Below are positions 9,397-18,136 of a stretch of 64,000 nt of DNA, piece by piece; positions within the stretch are counted from its first letter, which is position 1; the number at the start of each line of letters is the position of its first letter. The position numbers were made by a program, and so were the translations under genes. The stretch is taken from positions 2,029,001 through 2,093,000 of the forward strand of contig NZ_CP106793.1 of NCBI RefSeq assembly GCF_025642135.1, in the 5' to 3' direction. The notes beneath the pieces were generated by a model. The model was not told where the DNA came from. It made no database searches and saw only the letters and a program-made list of their open reading frames with translations. The DNA is from Streptomyces cynarae (GTDB taxonomy: Bacteria > Actinomycetota > Actinomycetes > Streptomycetales > Streptomycetaceae).

Positions 9397-10241
9397 CGTG
9401 TGCGCTCCGCACCGCGCGCGTAGTGCCTCTCCACGTAGTACTGGCCCACGCTGAGCACCGAGGTGACGATGACGTACCAGAGCGTGGCCACCATGAGCAG
9501 CGGGATGACCTGGTAGGTGCGGTGGTAGATGAGCTGCGCCGAGTAGAGCAGGTCCTGGACGGCGATGACGCTGACGATGGACGTGCCCTTGAGGGTGCCG
9601 ATCAGCATGTTCGCGGCCGGCGGCACGATGGACCGCATCGCCTGCGGGAGCACGATCCGCCACCAGCGCTGCCACCGGCTCAGGCCGAGCGCCTGCGCGG
9701 CCTCGATCTGGCCCCGGTCGACGGAGAGGATGCCGCCGCGCACCACTTCGGCGGCGTACGCGGCCTCGTGCAGCGTCAGGCCGACGACGGCGACGGTGAC
9801 CGGGCCGAACAGATTCACGGTCTTCACGCCGAGGATGTGCGGGTACAGGGCGCCGATGTTGAACCAGAACAGCAGCTGCACCAGGATCGGCACCGAGCGG
9901 AACAGCCAGACGTAACCCCAACTGACGCTCTTCAGCACCGGGTTGGCGGACAGCCGGGCCGCGGCGAGCAGGGTGCCCAGGGCGAAGCCGAGCCCCATGA
10001 CGACCGCGGTCAGCCAGAGGGTCAGCCAGAGGCCGCGCAGGACGGCGGTGGAGGTGAAGTAGGCGCCGACGACGTCCCACTGGAACGCCTCGTTGCGCAT
10101 GATGGAGGAGAGGGCGAAACCGAGCAGGACCAGGACCACGAGGGCCGCGGCCCACTGACCGAGGTGGCGCCGCGGGACGAGACGCGGGGGTGCGGCTTCT
10201 TCGGCAGCCGCGGCCGGTTTGGCGAGGGTCTCGGAGGACAT
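9393..10241 (-). CDS. Polar amino-acid ABC transporter permease (HisM/GlnP family)
   Basis: The ATG at 10241 with GGAG upstream gives 282 residues. After a cytoplasmic N-tail there are about five or six membrane spans (starting WAAALVVLVLLGFALSS). The family permease loop is complete: EAAQALGLSRWQRWWRIVLP, matching EAAxxxG...IxLP, which contacts the ATPase. The segment LFRSVPILVQLLFWFNIGAL is typical of amino-acid permeases. It is divergent from the binding-protein gene at 10660 and translationally coupled to the FAD protein. No ATPase gene is adjacent. The closest complete paralogue in the window is at 48410-49363, with the same N-terminal architecture. Confidence 0.88.
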   Translation of the reverse strand: MSSETLAKPAAAAEEAAPPRLVPRRHLGQWAAALVVLVLLGFALSSIMRNEAFQWDVVGAYFTSTAVLRGLWLTLWLTAVVMGLGFALGTLLAAARLSANPVLKSVSWGYVWLFRSVPILVQLLFWFNIGALYPHILGVKTVNLFGPVTVAVVGLTLHEAAYAAEVVRGGILSVDRGQIEAAQALGLSRWQRWWRIVLPQAMRSIVPPAANMLIGTLKGTSIVSVIAVQDLLYSAQLIYHRTYQVIPLLMVATLWYVIVTSVLSVGQYYVERHYARGAERTR

Positions 10242-10659
10242 GCGAAGGCTCCGTGATACGTCGAGTCGAACACGGGTGGGTGCCTTCACACAGGCGCTGT
10301 ACGGCCGAGCCCCTCAGCAGGGCCGTGCCCTGAGCGTACGTGGCCGTTTCCCCGCACTGTCAAGGCCGTCCGCACTGTGAGCCATGCGTCTCAAGTCGGT
10401 TGACGGGGAAACGGATGTTTGTTCCACTTGACACATGCGCCCACAGCAGCGGCTGGTCACCCGCTCCCACATCGACTTCGGTCGTGTGTGGTCCTGTTCC
10501 TGTTGAGCTGACGCCCTGCACTGCCTGACGCCCTGTACGCCCTGATCCGCAGGGCCTCTTTCGCGTTCGCCCACGCGCTTTCCACGCCTTCACACGCGCC
10601 TCCCCTCCTTCGCGTTCCCTCGCGCGCCGTCACTTCCGCTCTCAGGAGACCGCTGACCC
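10242..10659. other. Divergent promoter region between ABC permease and binding-protein genes
   Basis: This 418-bp gap has no convincing gene. It must hold the promoters of both divergent units. TTGACG (near 10400) and TTGACA (near 10428) occur on the plus strand, but I see no good -10 at proper spacing, so promoters are not assigned. Confidence 0.4.
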
Positions 10660-11616
10660 ATGCGTACGTTGACACGTACAAGCACGAGGCTTTTCACCCC
10701 CTTTGCCCTTGCTGTCTCGGCAGCTCTGTCGCTCACCGCGTGCGGTTCCGGCGACGCGTCGGGCTCGGGCGGTGCCGATGCCCGGGCCGCGGCCGACACC
10801 GGGAAGATCCCGGCCACGGACGTCGTGTCGGCCGTCAAGGTGTACGAGCCCGCCGCCAGGCTGCTGCCGGCGGGCGTGCACGACCTCACCGTCGGGGTCG
10901 CCGTCTCCGGCCAGTTGCCGGGCACCAGTTATCTGGACGACGGCAAGACACTCGTCGGGCAGGACATCGACTTCTCCAACGCCGTCGCCAAGACGCTCGG
11001 GATCAAACTGAAGCTGGAACCGGCGAGCTTCGAGGCGATCCTGCCGGCGCTCGGCAGCGGCAAGTACGACTTCGGTGCGAGCAACTTCGGTGTCACCGAC
11101 GAACGGCGCAAGACGATCGACTTCGTCACGTACATCAACGACGGCCAGGGCTTCGCCGCCCGCAAGGACAGCGGCCTCACGAAGATCACCGAGCTGAAGC
11201 AGCTGTGCGGGCTGAACGTGGCGACCGGCGCGGGGACGACCTTCGAGGCGACCCTGGAGGAGAACAAGCACGTCTGCACGGACGCGGGCAAAAAAGCGTA
11301 CGGCGTGCAGACGTACAGCGAGTCGGGCGCGCTGTGGTCGTCCCTTCAGCAGGGCCGCAGCGATGTGGTGATGTCGACGATCAACGGCCTGCGGTACGCG
11401 GTCGCTCAGCAGCCGGGGCTGAAGTTCCTGAACGAGTACCACCGCCTCGACGTCGGCTTCGCCTTCAAGAAGGGCACGAAGCTGACAGCGGCGTTCCGGG
11501 CCGCGGTGAACCATCTGATCGCCGACGGAACGTACGAGACGATCCTGAAGAAGTGGGGGACGACGGACTCGGCGATCAGCACGTCGCGGATCTCGCCTCC
11601 GGAGCTGAAGAACTGA
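10660..11616 (+). CDS. ABC transporter substrate-binding lipoprotein, polar amino-acid type
   Basis: The 318-residue protein has a basic N-terminus, a hydrophobic core and a lipobox LTAC (Cys near residue 27), so it is a lipid-anchored extracellular protein. The mature part is an SBP_bac_3 domain: DIDFSNAVAKTLGIKLKLEP, FEAILPALGSGKYDFGASNFGVT, RKTIDFVTYINDGQGF and WGTTDSAISTSRI. A Ser/Gly/Ala linker follows the lipid cysteine. It is divergent from the permease at 9393-10241 and is its probable partner. The ATPase must come from elsewhere. Its 3' end overlaps the convergent NIT-domain gene by 41 bp. It is a paralogue of the binding protein at 49371-50327. Confidence 0.88.
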   Translation: MRTLTRTSTRLFTPFALAVSAALSLTACGSGDASGSGGADARAAADTGKIPATDVVSAVKVYEPAARLLPAGVHDLTVGVAVSGQLPGTSYLDDGKTLVGQDIDFSNAVAKTLGIKLKLEPASFEAILPALGSGKYDFGASNFGVTDERRKTIDFVTYINDGQGFAARKDSGLTKITELKQLCGLNVATGAGTTFEATLEENKHVCTDAGKKAYGVQTYSESGALWSSLQQGRSDVVMSTINGLRYAVAQQPGLKFLNEYHRLDVGFAFKKGTKLTAAFRAAVNHLIADGTYETILKKWGTTDSAISTSRISPPELKN

Positions 11617-12862
11617 CGGGTTCCGCCCCCTCGCCAAGGGGCGCGGGGCGCGGCAGTACCTGCTCGGTGGCGAGGTCGAAGGCGACGCGCTGCACACGGT
11701 CGAACGCCTCGGCGACATGGAGCACCTCGGCCCCGGCCCGGCCGGGCACCGCGAGCGGTGCGGGCGGGCCGGGGTGCTCACCCCAAGTACCGCGCCGCCC
11801 GGCGGCGACGGCGCGCGGCAGCTGAGTGGCGGCCACCTCCAGTGCCTGCTGGGCCAGGACGGCGAGCGGGGTCGAGACGGACCGGACGCAGTCGAGGGCG
11901 AGGTGGCCGAGCGCGGCGACGGTGCCGAACGCGAACAGCACGAACAGCAGCAGATCGCACTGGGCTGCGCTCTGTAGCGCGGCGGCGCGCTCCTCCACGT
12001 CCTTGCCGAGCGAGATCTGCACCGAGCGCAGTCCGTCGTCGGCGGCGGTCATGGACTCCCACCAGGCCATCGGGGGAATGGCGGCCGTGGCGAGGCGGCC
12101 GTCCGCGTGCACGGCGACGCTCTCGTAGGCGAAGGCGCGTTCGGCCTCCGGTGTGCCGAGCGCGGCGTCGAGGCGCCGCCGCTGGGCCGCGGTGGCCGAG
12201 CGCGGAAAGCTCTCCAGGGCCGCGAGCCTGGCCGCGCGGAGTTGCAGGAAGCGGTTGTAGTCGTCGCCGCGAAACCGTCCGGCGCGTACCGAGCCCAGGA
12301 CGACGGCGCGCTCCTCGTCGGCGGACTCCTTGGCGTCGCCGAGGACGTCGAGCGCCCGGCAGGCGGCGCGGAGCCGGGCGTCGTACACGTTGTCGAGGCC
12401 GAGCTCGAGCCGGTCGAGGACGGTGATGCCGGTGCTGAAGGAGGCGAAGGTCTCCTGGAAGGCGCCGGTGCCGTCATCGGCGTGCCGGCGGATCACGGTG
12501 AGCCCGTCGAGCCGCCCCAGGGACGCGCGCACGGAGGCGGCGGCGGCATCGTCACGGCCCCGCACCTCTCGTACCAGCCGGGCGCGTGCGGTGTCGGTGG
12601 CTCTGCGCTGCGCGGGCAGCTTCGCTCCGAACTGCCGTACGCCGCCGACGTATCCGGTGGTCAGCCCGCGTTCCTTCTGCAACTCGTGGACGAGCCCCTG
12701 AAGGGCGATCTCGAGCCGGGCGTGGTCGGCGGTGGCGGCGGCGACGCGGTGTTCGGAGATCTGCTGGGCGGCGGCCGCGCCGAGCAGGGCGAGCAGGACG
12801 GCGAGGGCGAGGACGAGGAACCTCAGCAGCCTGGCGCGGGTGGTGGGGGGTGTGACGTCCAC
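11576..12862 (-). CDS. Nitrate/nitrite-sensing (NIT) domain membrane protein without kinase domain
   Basis: The 428-residue protein has an N-terminal membrane span (LLRFLVLALAVLLALLGAAA). A long helical extracytoplasmic NIT domain follows, with LQKERGLTTGYVGG near residue 60, the conserved helix of this family. A second span (CDLLLFVLFAFGTVAALGHL, about 300-320) leads into a HAMP-like linker. In Streptomyces, NIT domains normally head large histidine kinases of conservon operons. Here the protein stops about 100 residues after the second span, with no HisKA or ATPase domain and no downstream kinase gene. It could be a stand-alone sensor or a truncated kinase. The 3' end overlaps the opposite binding-protein gene. 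Confidence 0.75.
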   Translation of the reverse strand: MDVTPPTTRARLLRFLVLALAVLLALLGAAAAQQISEHRVAAATADHARLEIALQGLVHELQKERGLTTGYVGGVRQFGAKLPAQRRATDTARARLVREVRGRDDAAAASVRASLGRLDGLTVIRRHADDGTGAFQETFASFSTGITVLDRLELGLDNVYDARLRAACRALDVLGDAKESADEERAVVLGSVRAGRFRGDDYNRFLQLRAARLAALESFPRSATAAQRRRLDAALGTPEAERAFAYESVAVHADGRLATAAIPPMAWWESMTAADDGLRSVQISLGKDVEERAAALQSAAQCDLLLFVLFAFGTVAALGHLALDCVRSVSTPLAVLAQQALEVAATQLPRAVAAGRRGTWGEHPGPPAPLAVPGRAGAEVLHVAEAFDRVQRVAFDLATEQVLPRPAPLGEGAEPVSSSAPEARSATC

Positions 12863-13001
12863 TGATGAAGTGCCTTATATGGAGGACGAATGGTCGGAGG
12901 GGCAGAAAATCGTTCTGCCCCCGGCCAACGATCACCATGGCGCACCGGTCACCAGATCATGTGCTTGTTTTACGTAAGGGCCATCTCTCCGGCAGGGGAC
13001 G

Positions 13002-14188
13002 TCAGCAGTCGCAGCCGCAGTCGCATCCGTCGCCGCAGGAACAGCAGTTGCCGCAGCACTCGCAGCAGTCGCCGCAATCGCCACAGTCGCAGTCGCAGTT
13101 GTTGCACCATCCCTCGCGCCTCTTCCGCGACCACGGTCCCTCGAACTCGTCGGCGCAGCACGCCTGGCAGGTGCAGCACAGCCCCACGGCCACCGCGCAG
13201 CCGGCCAGGAAGCCCCGCTTGCCGGGCTTCGAGAGATCCTCCGTGGTGTGCGGACCGTCCTGCCGCGGTGGGCCGAAGGCGCCCTGAGGACCGTGCCCGC
13301 AGGACTCGGTGCCGAAGGCCCGGTCCACCGAACGCCGCAGCTCGTGGACGAGCAGGACGTGCGCGAGCCGTCCCTCGGTGCTGTGTCCTTCCGGAGAGAC
13401 CCCTGACCCCCAGGCGACGTCCCGCAGCGCGAGACGTATCCCGTGCAACGCGTCCTCGGCGAGGCGACGGGCCTCCTCCAGTGAGGTGCCCGTGGCCGTC
13501 AGCGGGTTCCAGGCGCCCGACGCGGCGTCCGCCTCCCGGTCCTCCACGGCGTCCAGCAGGTGCGCGAGCCGCCCGAAGAGCCGGCCGGCCTCGGCGAGCG
13601 GTGCGGCGTTGCCGGGGCGCCCGGCGAGGACCGCCGTGTGCGCGAAGGCGGCGGCGGTTGCGGTCTCCGTCGGTTCGGTGACGGCCAGGAGGGGGTGCCG
13701 GGCCCGGCGAGCGCCTCGATGCCCACCTGCCGGTCCACGGCGTCCACCAGCACAGCGGTGTCGAACCCGATGTCGGAGCCGGTACGGGCCCCGGCCCTGC
13801 CCCAGTTCGCGGCCACCCGGCGCGCGGCGAACGCCACCGGCGCGCGCGCCAACAGCCCGTCCCCGTCGGCCATGTGGTCGCGCACCTTGGCGGAGGCGAG
13901 CACCAGCGACACGGCGGCCGCGAGCCGTGCCCCCTCGCCCCGCGCGACGGACGCGGTGCGCATCCCGCGCAGCGGGCAGGGACCGGCGGTGCGCCGCCAC
14001 CCGGCGGCCCGGTCGGCCTGAGCCTCCGTCAGAACCGAGATCAGCAGACCGTCGTAGTTGGTGACGATGCGTGCGAGCTGCCCGTGGTCCCGGCGCAGCG
14101 CGAGACACAGCCCGCACAAGTGCGCCATCCACTGGGCCCTCAGGCCCTCGCTCATCCGGTGACGACAGGGCCGGACCATTCCGAACAC
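13002..14188 (-). CDS. DUF5685 family protein with Cys-rich tail, interrupted by a one-base frameshift
   Basis: The GTG start with GGGGGAG upstream gives a protein beginning MFGMVRPCRHRMSEGLRAQW and HLCGLCLALRRDHGQ, the conserved His/Cys-rich N-terminus of DUF5685. The frame breaks at a GGGGG run (13691-13695 plus strand). Adding one base joins IEALAGPGTP to LLAVTEPTETATAAAFAHTA, restoring the family sequence through NPLTATGTSLEEARRLAEDA. The repaired protein has about 395 residues. Its last 60 residues are extraordinarily Cys-rich (CTCQACC, then many CDC, CGDC and CCEC units). The many Cys pairs suggest metal binding. The function of the family is unknown. Confidence 0.75.
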
Positions 14189-14480
14189 GACACTCCCCCG
14201 TGGCTCGTACGATGTTGAGCTGCGGCAGATTATCCGCCGGCTCGTTCACCCGTACGCACTCGCCGTCACCCGGACGCCGCGACAAATCGTATTTCACTCA
14301 TAGTCAGCAGGCGTCTGAGCCTGAACTCTTGGGGCATACGGCCTCTCGACGGATCCGCTGTGCACCAGTACCGTCACGAAACCCCCGCGCGGCGTCTATC
14401 CCCTTGGCGCCACATCCGCATCATGGACGACCATGGGGTTGCGGAAGGCATGAAAAAGACCGCTGTGAGAGGAGGCGTCC

Positions 14481-14918
14481 ATGGGATCGGTGCGCAAGGC
14501 GAGTGCCTGGCTCGGCCTCGTCGACGACAACGATGACGAGCGTTACTACGACGACGACTACGCCGAGGACCAGGAGCACGGCGACGCCTGGGTGACCGAC
14601 CCGCGCGTCAAGGTCGCCTCCGACACGGCGGAGGAGAAGGGCCGCCGGATCGGCACGGTCACCCCGGACAGCTTCCGGGACGCCCGGGCCATCGGCGAGC
14701 TGTTCCGGGACGGGGTCCCGGTCATCATGAACCTCACCAACATGGAGCCCGGCGACGCCAAGCGCGTGGTCGACTTCGCGGCCGGGCTGATCTTCGGCCT
14801 GCGCGGCTCGATCGACCGTGTCTCCAGCCGGGTCTTCCTGCTGACCCCGGCGAACACGGAGATCGTCAGCGGCGACACCGCGAGCCGGCAGGGCGACGGC
14901 TTCTTCAACCAGAGCTGA
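14481..14918 (+). CDS. sepF: SepF-family cell division protein paralogue
   Basis: The 145-residue protein has an N-terminal amphipathic start ([16 protein letters not shown]), a short acidic linker, and a SepF domain ([20 protein letters not shown], then [20 protein letters not shown] and [15 protein letters not shown]). SepF anchors FtsZ to the membrane. Streptomyces encode several SepF-like proteins, and this is one of the smaller ones lying away from the division cluster. GAGGAGG lies before the ATG. It is monocistronic and ends at a hairpin terminator. Which paralogue it is cannot be fixed from sequence alone. Confidence 0.88.
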   Translation: MGSVRKASAWLGLVDDNDDERYYDDDYAEDQEHGDAWVTDPRVKVASDTAEEKGRRIGTVTPDSFRDARAIGELFRDGVPVIMNLTNMEPGDAKRVVDFAAGLIFGLRGSIDRVSSRVFLLTPANTEIVSGDTASRQGDGFFNQS

Positions 14919-14943
14919 GGCAGGGCCGCTCACCGGCCCTGCC
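14919..14943 (+). terminator. Terminator after sepF paralogue
   Basis: GGCAGGGCCG and CGGCCCTGCC arms (10 bp) with a CTCAC loop directly follow the sepF stop. It lies between two convergent genes and can serve both. Confidence 0.65.
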
Positions 14944-14960
14944 CGCTCCCGGGTTCCGGG

Positions 14961-16151
14961 TCATCGGAAGGCGTCGAGTCCGGTGAGCGCCTTGCCCAGC
15001 ACGAGCTGGTGCATTTCGACGGTGCCCTCGTAGGTGAGCACCGACTCCAGGTTGGTGGCGTGCCGCATCACGGGGTACTCCAGGGAGATCCCGTTGGCGC
15101 CGAGGATCGTGCGCGCGGTGCGGCAGATCTCGATGGCCTCGCGGACGTTGTTGAGCTTGCCGAAGCTGACCTGTTCGGGACGCAGCCGTCCCGCGTCCAT
15201 GCGCCGCCCCAGATGGTGGGCGAGCAGAATCCCCTTGTGCAGTTCGACCGCCATGTCGGCGAGCTTGGCCTGGGTGAGCTGGAACCCCCCGATGGGCCTG
15301 CCGAACTGTTCCCTGCTCTTCGCGTACTCCACGGCGGCCTCGAAGCACGACCGGGCGGCCCCCATGGCACCCCACACGATCCCGTAGCGGGCGTGGGAGA
15401 GACAGCTGAGCGGTCCCTTGAGTCCTGCGACACCGGGGAGTACGGCGTCGGCGGGCAGCCGTACGTCGTCCAGGACCAGCTCGCTGGTGACGGAGGCGCG
15501 CAGGGACCACTTGTGCTTGATCTCCGGGGCGGAGAAGCCCGGGCTGTCGGTGGGTACGACGAACCCGCGGATGCCGTCGTCGGTGCGCGCCCAGACGACG
15601 GCGACCCCGGCGACGGAGCCGTTGGTGATCCACATCTTGCGGCCGCTCAGGACCCAGTCGGAGCCGTCGCGCTTGGCGTACGTCCGCATCGAGGCCGGGT
15701 CGGAGCCGTGGTCGGGTTCGGTGAGCCCGAAGCAGCCGATGACCTCACCGGCGGCCATACGCGGCAGCCACTGCTGCTTCTGCTCCTCGCTGCCGAAGCG
15801 GTGGATGGCGTACATGGCGAGGGAGCCCTGCACGGAGACCAGGGACCGGATGCCGGAGTCCGCGGCCTCGAGTTCCAGGCAGGCGAGCCCGTACTGCACG
15901 GCGCCGGCTCCCGCGCAGCCGTAGCCGCTGAGCGACATGCCGAGGGCGCCGATGCCGCCCAGCTCACGGGCGAGCTCGCGGATGCCGGGCAGCTCGCCCT
16001 TCTCGTACCACTCGGCGACATAGGGCAGCACGCGGTCCGCCGCCCAGGTCCGTACGGTGTCGCGGATGGCGCGGTCCTCGGCGTCCAGCAGGTCGTCGAT
16101 CCCCAGCGGGTCGGCCGGGTCGAAGGGCGGCAACGTCGAGGACGCGGTCAT
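14961..16151 (-). CDS. Acyl-CoA dehydrogenase, glutaryl-CoA dehydrogenase-like
   Basis: The ATG at 16151 (MTASSTLPPFDPADPLGIDD) gives 396 residues with the N-, middle- and C-terminal acyl-CoA dehydrogenase domains. FAD-binding and substrate motifs are visible: GCFGLTEPDHGSDPASMRT, WITNGSVAGVAVVWAR, KHKWSLRASVTSELVLDDVR. The catalytic glutamate is in LTYEGTVEMHQLVLGKALTG near the C-terminus. The SLRAS segment and YEGT placement resemble glutaryl-CoA dehydrogenase more than straight-chain enzymes. It would oxidise an acyl-CoA with electrons passed to ETF. It is a single gene, convergent with sepF. Confidence 0.88.
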   Translation of the reverse strand: MTASSTLPPFDPADPLGIDDLLDAEDRAIRDTVRTWAADRVLPYVAEWYEKGELPGIRELARELGGIGALGMSLSGYGCAGAGAVQYGLACLELEAADSGIRSLVSVQGSLAMYAIHRFGSEEQKQQWLPRMAAGEVIGCFGLTEPDHGSDPASMRTYAKRDGSDWVLSGRKMWITNGSVAGVAVVWARTDDGIRGFVVPTDSPGFSAPEIKHKWSLRASVTSELVLDDVRLPADAVLPGVAGLKGPLSCLSHARYGIVWGAMGAARSCFEAAVEYAKSREQFGRPIGGFQLTQAKLADMAVELHKGILLAHHLGRRMDAGRLRPEQVSFGKLNNVREAIEICRTARTILGANGISLEYPVMRHATNLESVLTYEGTVEMHQLVLGKALTGLDAFR

Positions 16152-16276
16152 GCGGGCAGCCTCCGTGACACTGAAAACTAACAGCGCTAGCCAGGGTTGG
16201 ACGGGGCCGACGCTACGACGCGGTGCGCTCCACGTCCAGTACCGGGCTCGGGCCCGCCCGGCCGGCGGGGCCCCGG

Positions 16277-17878
16277 CTACGCCGAGACGCGCGTGTCGGC
16301 GGCCTCGCGCGAGGTCGGCACCGCCGTCGGCGGGGCCTCGCAGTGCATCACCCGCGGCAGCCTCACCGCCATCAAGGCCCCCATCAGCAACAGCCCCGCG
16401 CTCACCAGCAGCGTCACATGCAGGCCGTGCACGAAGGAGTCCCGTGCGGCGTGTCGCAGTGCGGCGCCCCGCGCACCGCCCAGCCGGTCCGCCACCTCGT
16501 ACGCCTCCCCCAGCGAGTGCCCCGCCGCCCGTGACGCCCCCGCCGGGACTCCGGGCACCGAGGACAGTCCGGGCGCGTACGCCGCGTTCATCACGCTGCC
16601 CAGGAGCGCGATGCCGATGCCCGCGCCCAGCTGGTAGGACGTCTCGCCGATCGCCGCCGCGCCACCGGACTGCTCCTGCGGCGCCTCGCTCAGCATCGAC
16701 TCGTACGCCGCGAACAGCGTGGTCTCCAGCCCGAAGCCCAGCAGAACGAAACCGGACAGCAGCAGTGCCGGGTCGTCCTCCCCGCCCATCGCCGTCAGCA
16801 GGAGCACCGCCGCGGCCGTGAGGCAGAAGCCGACGGCGACCATCCGGCGCGGACCGAACCGGTGCAGCAGGTGGGAGCCGACCAGGCCCGCCGCCATCGC
16901 CGCGAACGTCAGCGGCAGCAGCCTGAGGCCCGTCTGAAGCGGCGAGAGACGCAGCACCAGTTGCAGGTACTGCGCCGCGATCAGCTCCAGACCGACCAGC
17001 GCGAGCATCGCCAGCACGATGCACCCCACCGATGTGCTGAACGCCGGGCGCGCGAACATCCTCAGGTCCACCAGGGGGTGCGCGCGGCGTCGTTGCCGCC
17101 GTACGAAACCCACCAGCAGGGCCGCGCCCACCAGCAGCGGCAGCAGTGTGGCCGGGGCGATCGGCGGCTCACCGCCGCCGAGCCGCTTCACTCCGAGCAC
17201 CAGCCCGAAGAGGCCGCCGGCCGCCATGAGCGCACCGACCACGTCCCACGGGCCGTCCCGCTCCCCCCTCGACTCGGGCAGCAGCAGCCGTCCGACCGGC
17301 AGACTGACCAGCATCAGCGGGATGTTGATCAGGAAGACCGAACCCCACCAGTAGTGCTCGAGCAGGAAGCCGCCGAGCAGCGGACCGACCGCCGCCCCCA
17401 CGGCGGCCACCGCGCTCCAGATGCCTATCGCCAGCGCCCGCTCGCGCCGGTCGGGGAACACCTGGCGCAGGATGGACAGCGTCGCCGGCATGATCATCGC
17501 GCCGCCCACGCCGAGCAGCGCCCGCGCCGCGATCAGCACCTGGGCGTCCTGGGCGAGGGCGGCGACGCCGGAGGCGACGCCGAAGAGTCCGTAACCGAGC
17601 AGCAGGACGCGTCTGCGGCCGATCCGGTCGCCCAGCGTGCCGAACAGGATCAGCAGCGAGGCACAGACGAGCGGATAGGTGTCGACGATCCAGAGCAGCT
17701 CTATCGCGCCGGGCTTGAGGTCCTCGGTGACGGCGGGCATCGCCACGTGCAGCACGGTCGCGTCGAGGGCGACGAGCAGCAGGCTCACGCAGAGGACGAC
17801 GAGCACGACCCAGCGGTTGGCACCCGCCCCGGCCGTCCTACGGCGCAGCCGAGCGGCGGCCGTGGTCGTCCCGGACAT
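16277..17878 (-). CDS. MFS drug exporter, DHA2 (14-span) family
   Basis: Starting at the ATG at 17878, with GGGAGGT upstream, gives 533 residues and about 14 membrane spans. The first span carries VALDATVLHVAMPAVTEDL, the antiporter motif typical of EmrB/QacA-type pumps. GDRIGRRRVLLLG is the conserved cytoplasmic loop and GVGGAMIMPATLSILRQVFP the motif-C region. The substrate is unknown; the family exports hydrophobic or quaternary compounds by proton antiport. No TetR-type regulator is adjacent. The next gene upstream is divergent. Confidence 0.88.
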   Translation of the reverse strand: MSGTTTAAARLRRRTAGAGANRWVVLVVLCVSLLLVALDATVLHVAMPAVTEDLKPGAIELLWIVDTYPLVCASLLILFGTLGDRIGRRRVLLLGYGLFGVASGVAALAQDAQVLIAARALLGVGGAMIMPATLSILRQVFPDRRERALAIGIWSAVAAVGAAVGPLLGGFLLEHYWWGSVFLINIPLMLVSLPVGRLLLPESRGERDGPWDVVGALMAAGGLFGLVLGVKRLGGGEPPIAPATLLPLLVGAALLVGFVRRQRRRAHPLVDLRMFARPAFSTSVGCIVLAMLALVGLELIAAQYLQLVLRLSPLQTGLRLLPLTFAAMAAGLVGSHLLHRFGPRRMVAVGFCLTAAAVLLLTAMGGEDDPALLLSGFVLLGFGLETTLFAAYESMLSEAPQEQSGGAAAIGETSYQLGAGIGIALLGSVMNAAYAPGLSSVPGVPAGASRAAGHSLGEAYEVADRLGGARGAALRHAARDSFVHGLHVTLLVSAGLLLMGALMAVRLPRVMHCEAPPTAVPTSREAADTRVSA

Positions 17879-18136
17879 GTACGTACCTCCCAGATGGTGC
17901 CTCGCTTCGGCGGATCCACGAGGTGGGGACGTCCCCGCGGTAGCGGCCGGTAGGAGCGGTACTCCGGGCCCACGCAACGAAGCGAGTGATTCGTCAGCGT
18001 ACGCGAGTTCCCCCGGCTGTCGCGTGGCAGACCTCTCACGTTCCTTTGGGAGAGAGTGTGGTATGCGCCACGCCTTCCCGGGTGCACCACGCGCGGATGA
18101 CCGCTCCGGTTCCGTACGGCATCGATAATCGAGCGC

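Noticed and set aside
10395..10440. Promoter with TTGACG/TTGACA for the binding-protein gene
   Set aside because: No acceptable -10 lies 16-19 bp downstream of either hexamer.
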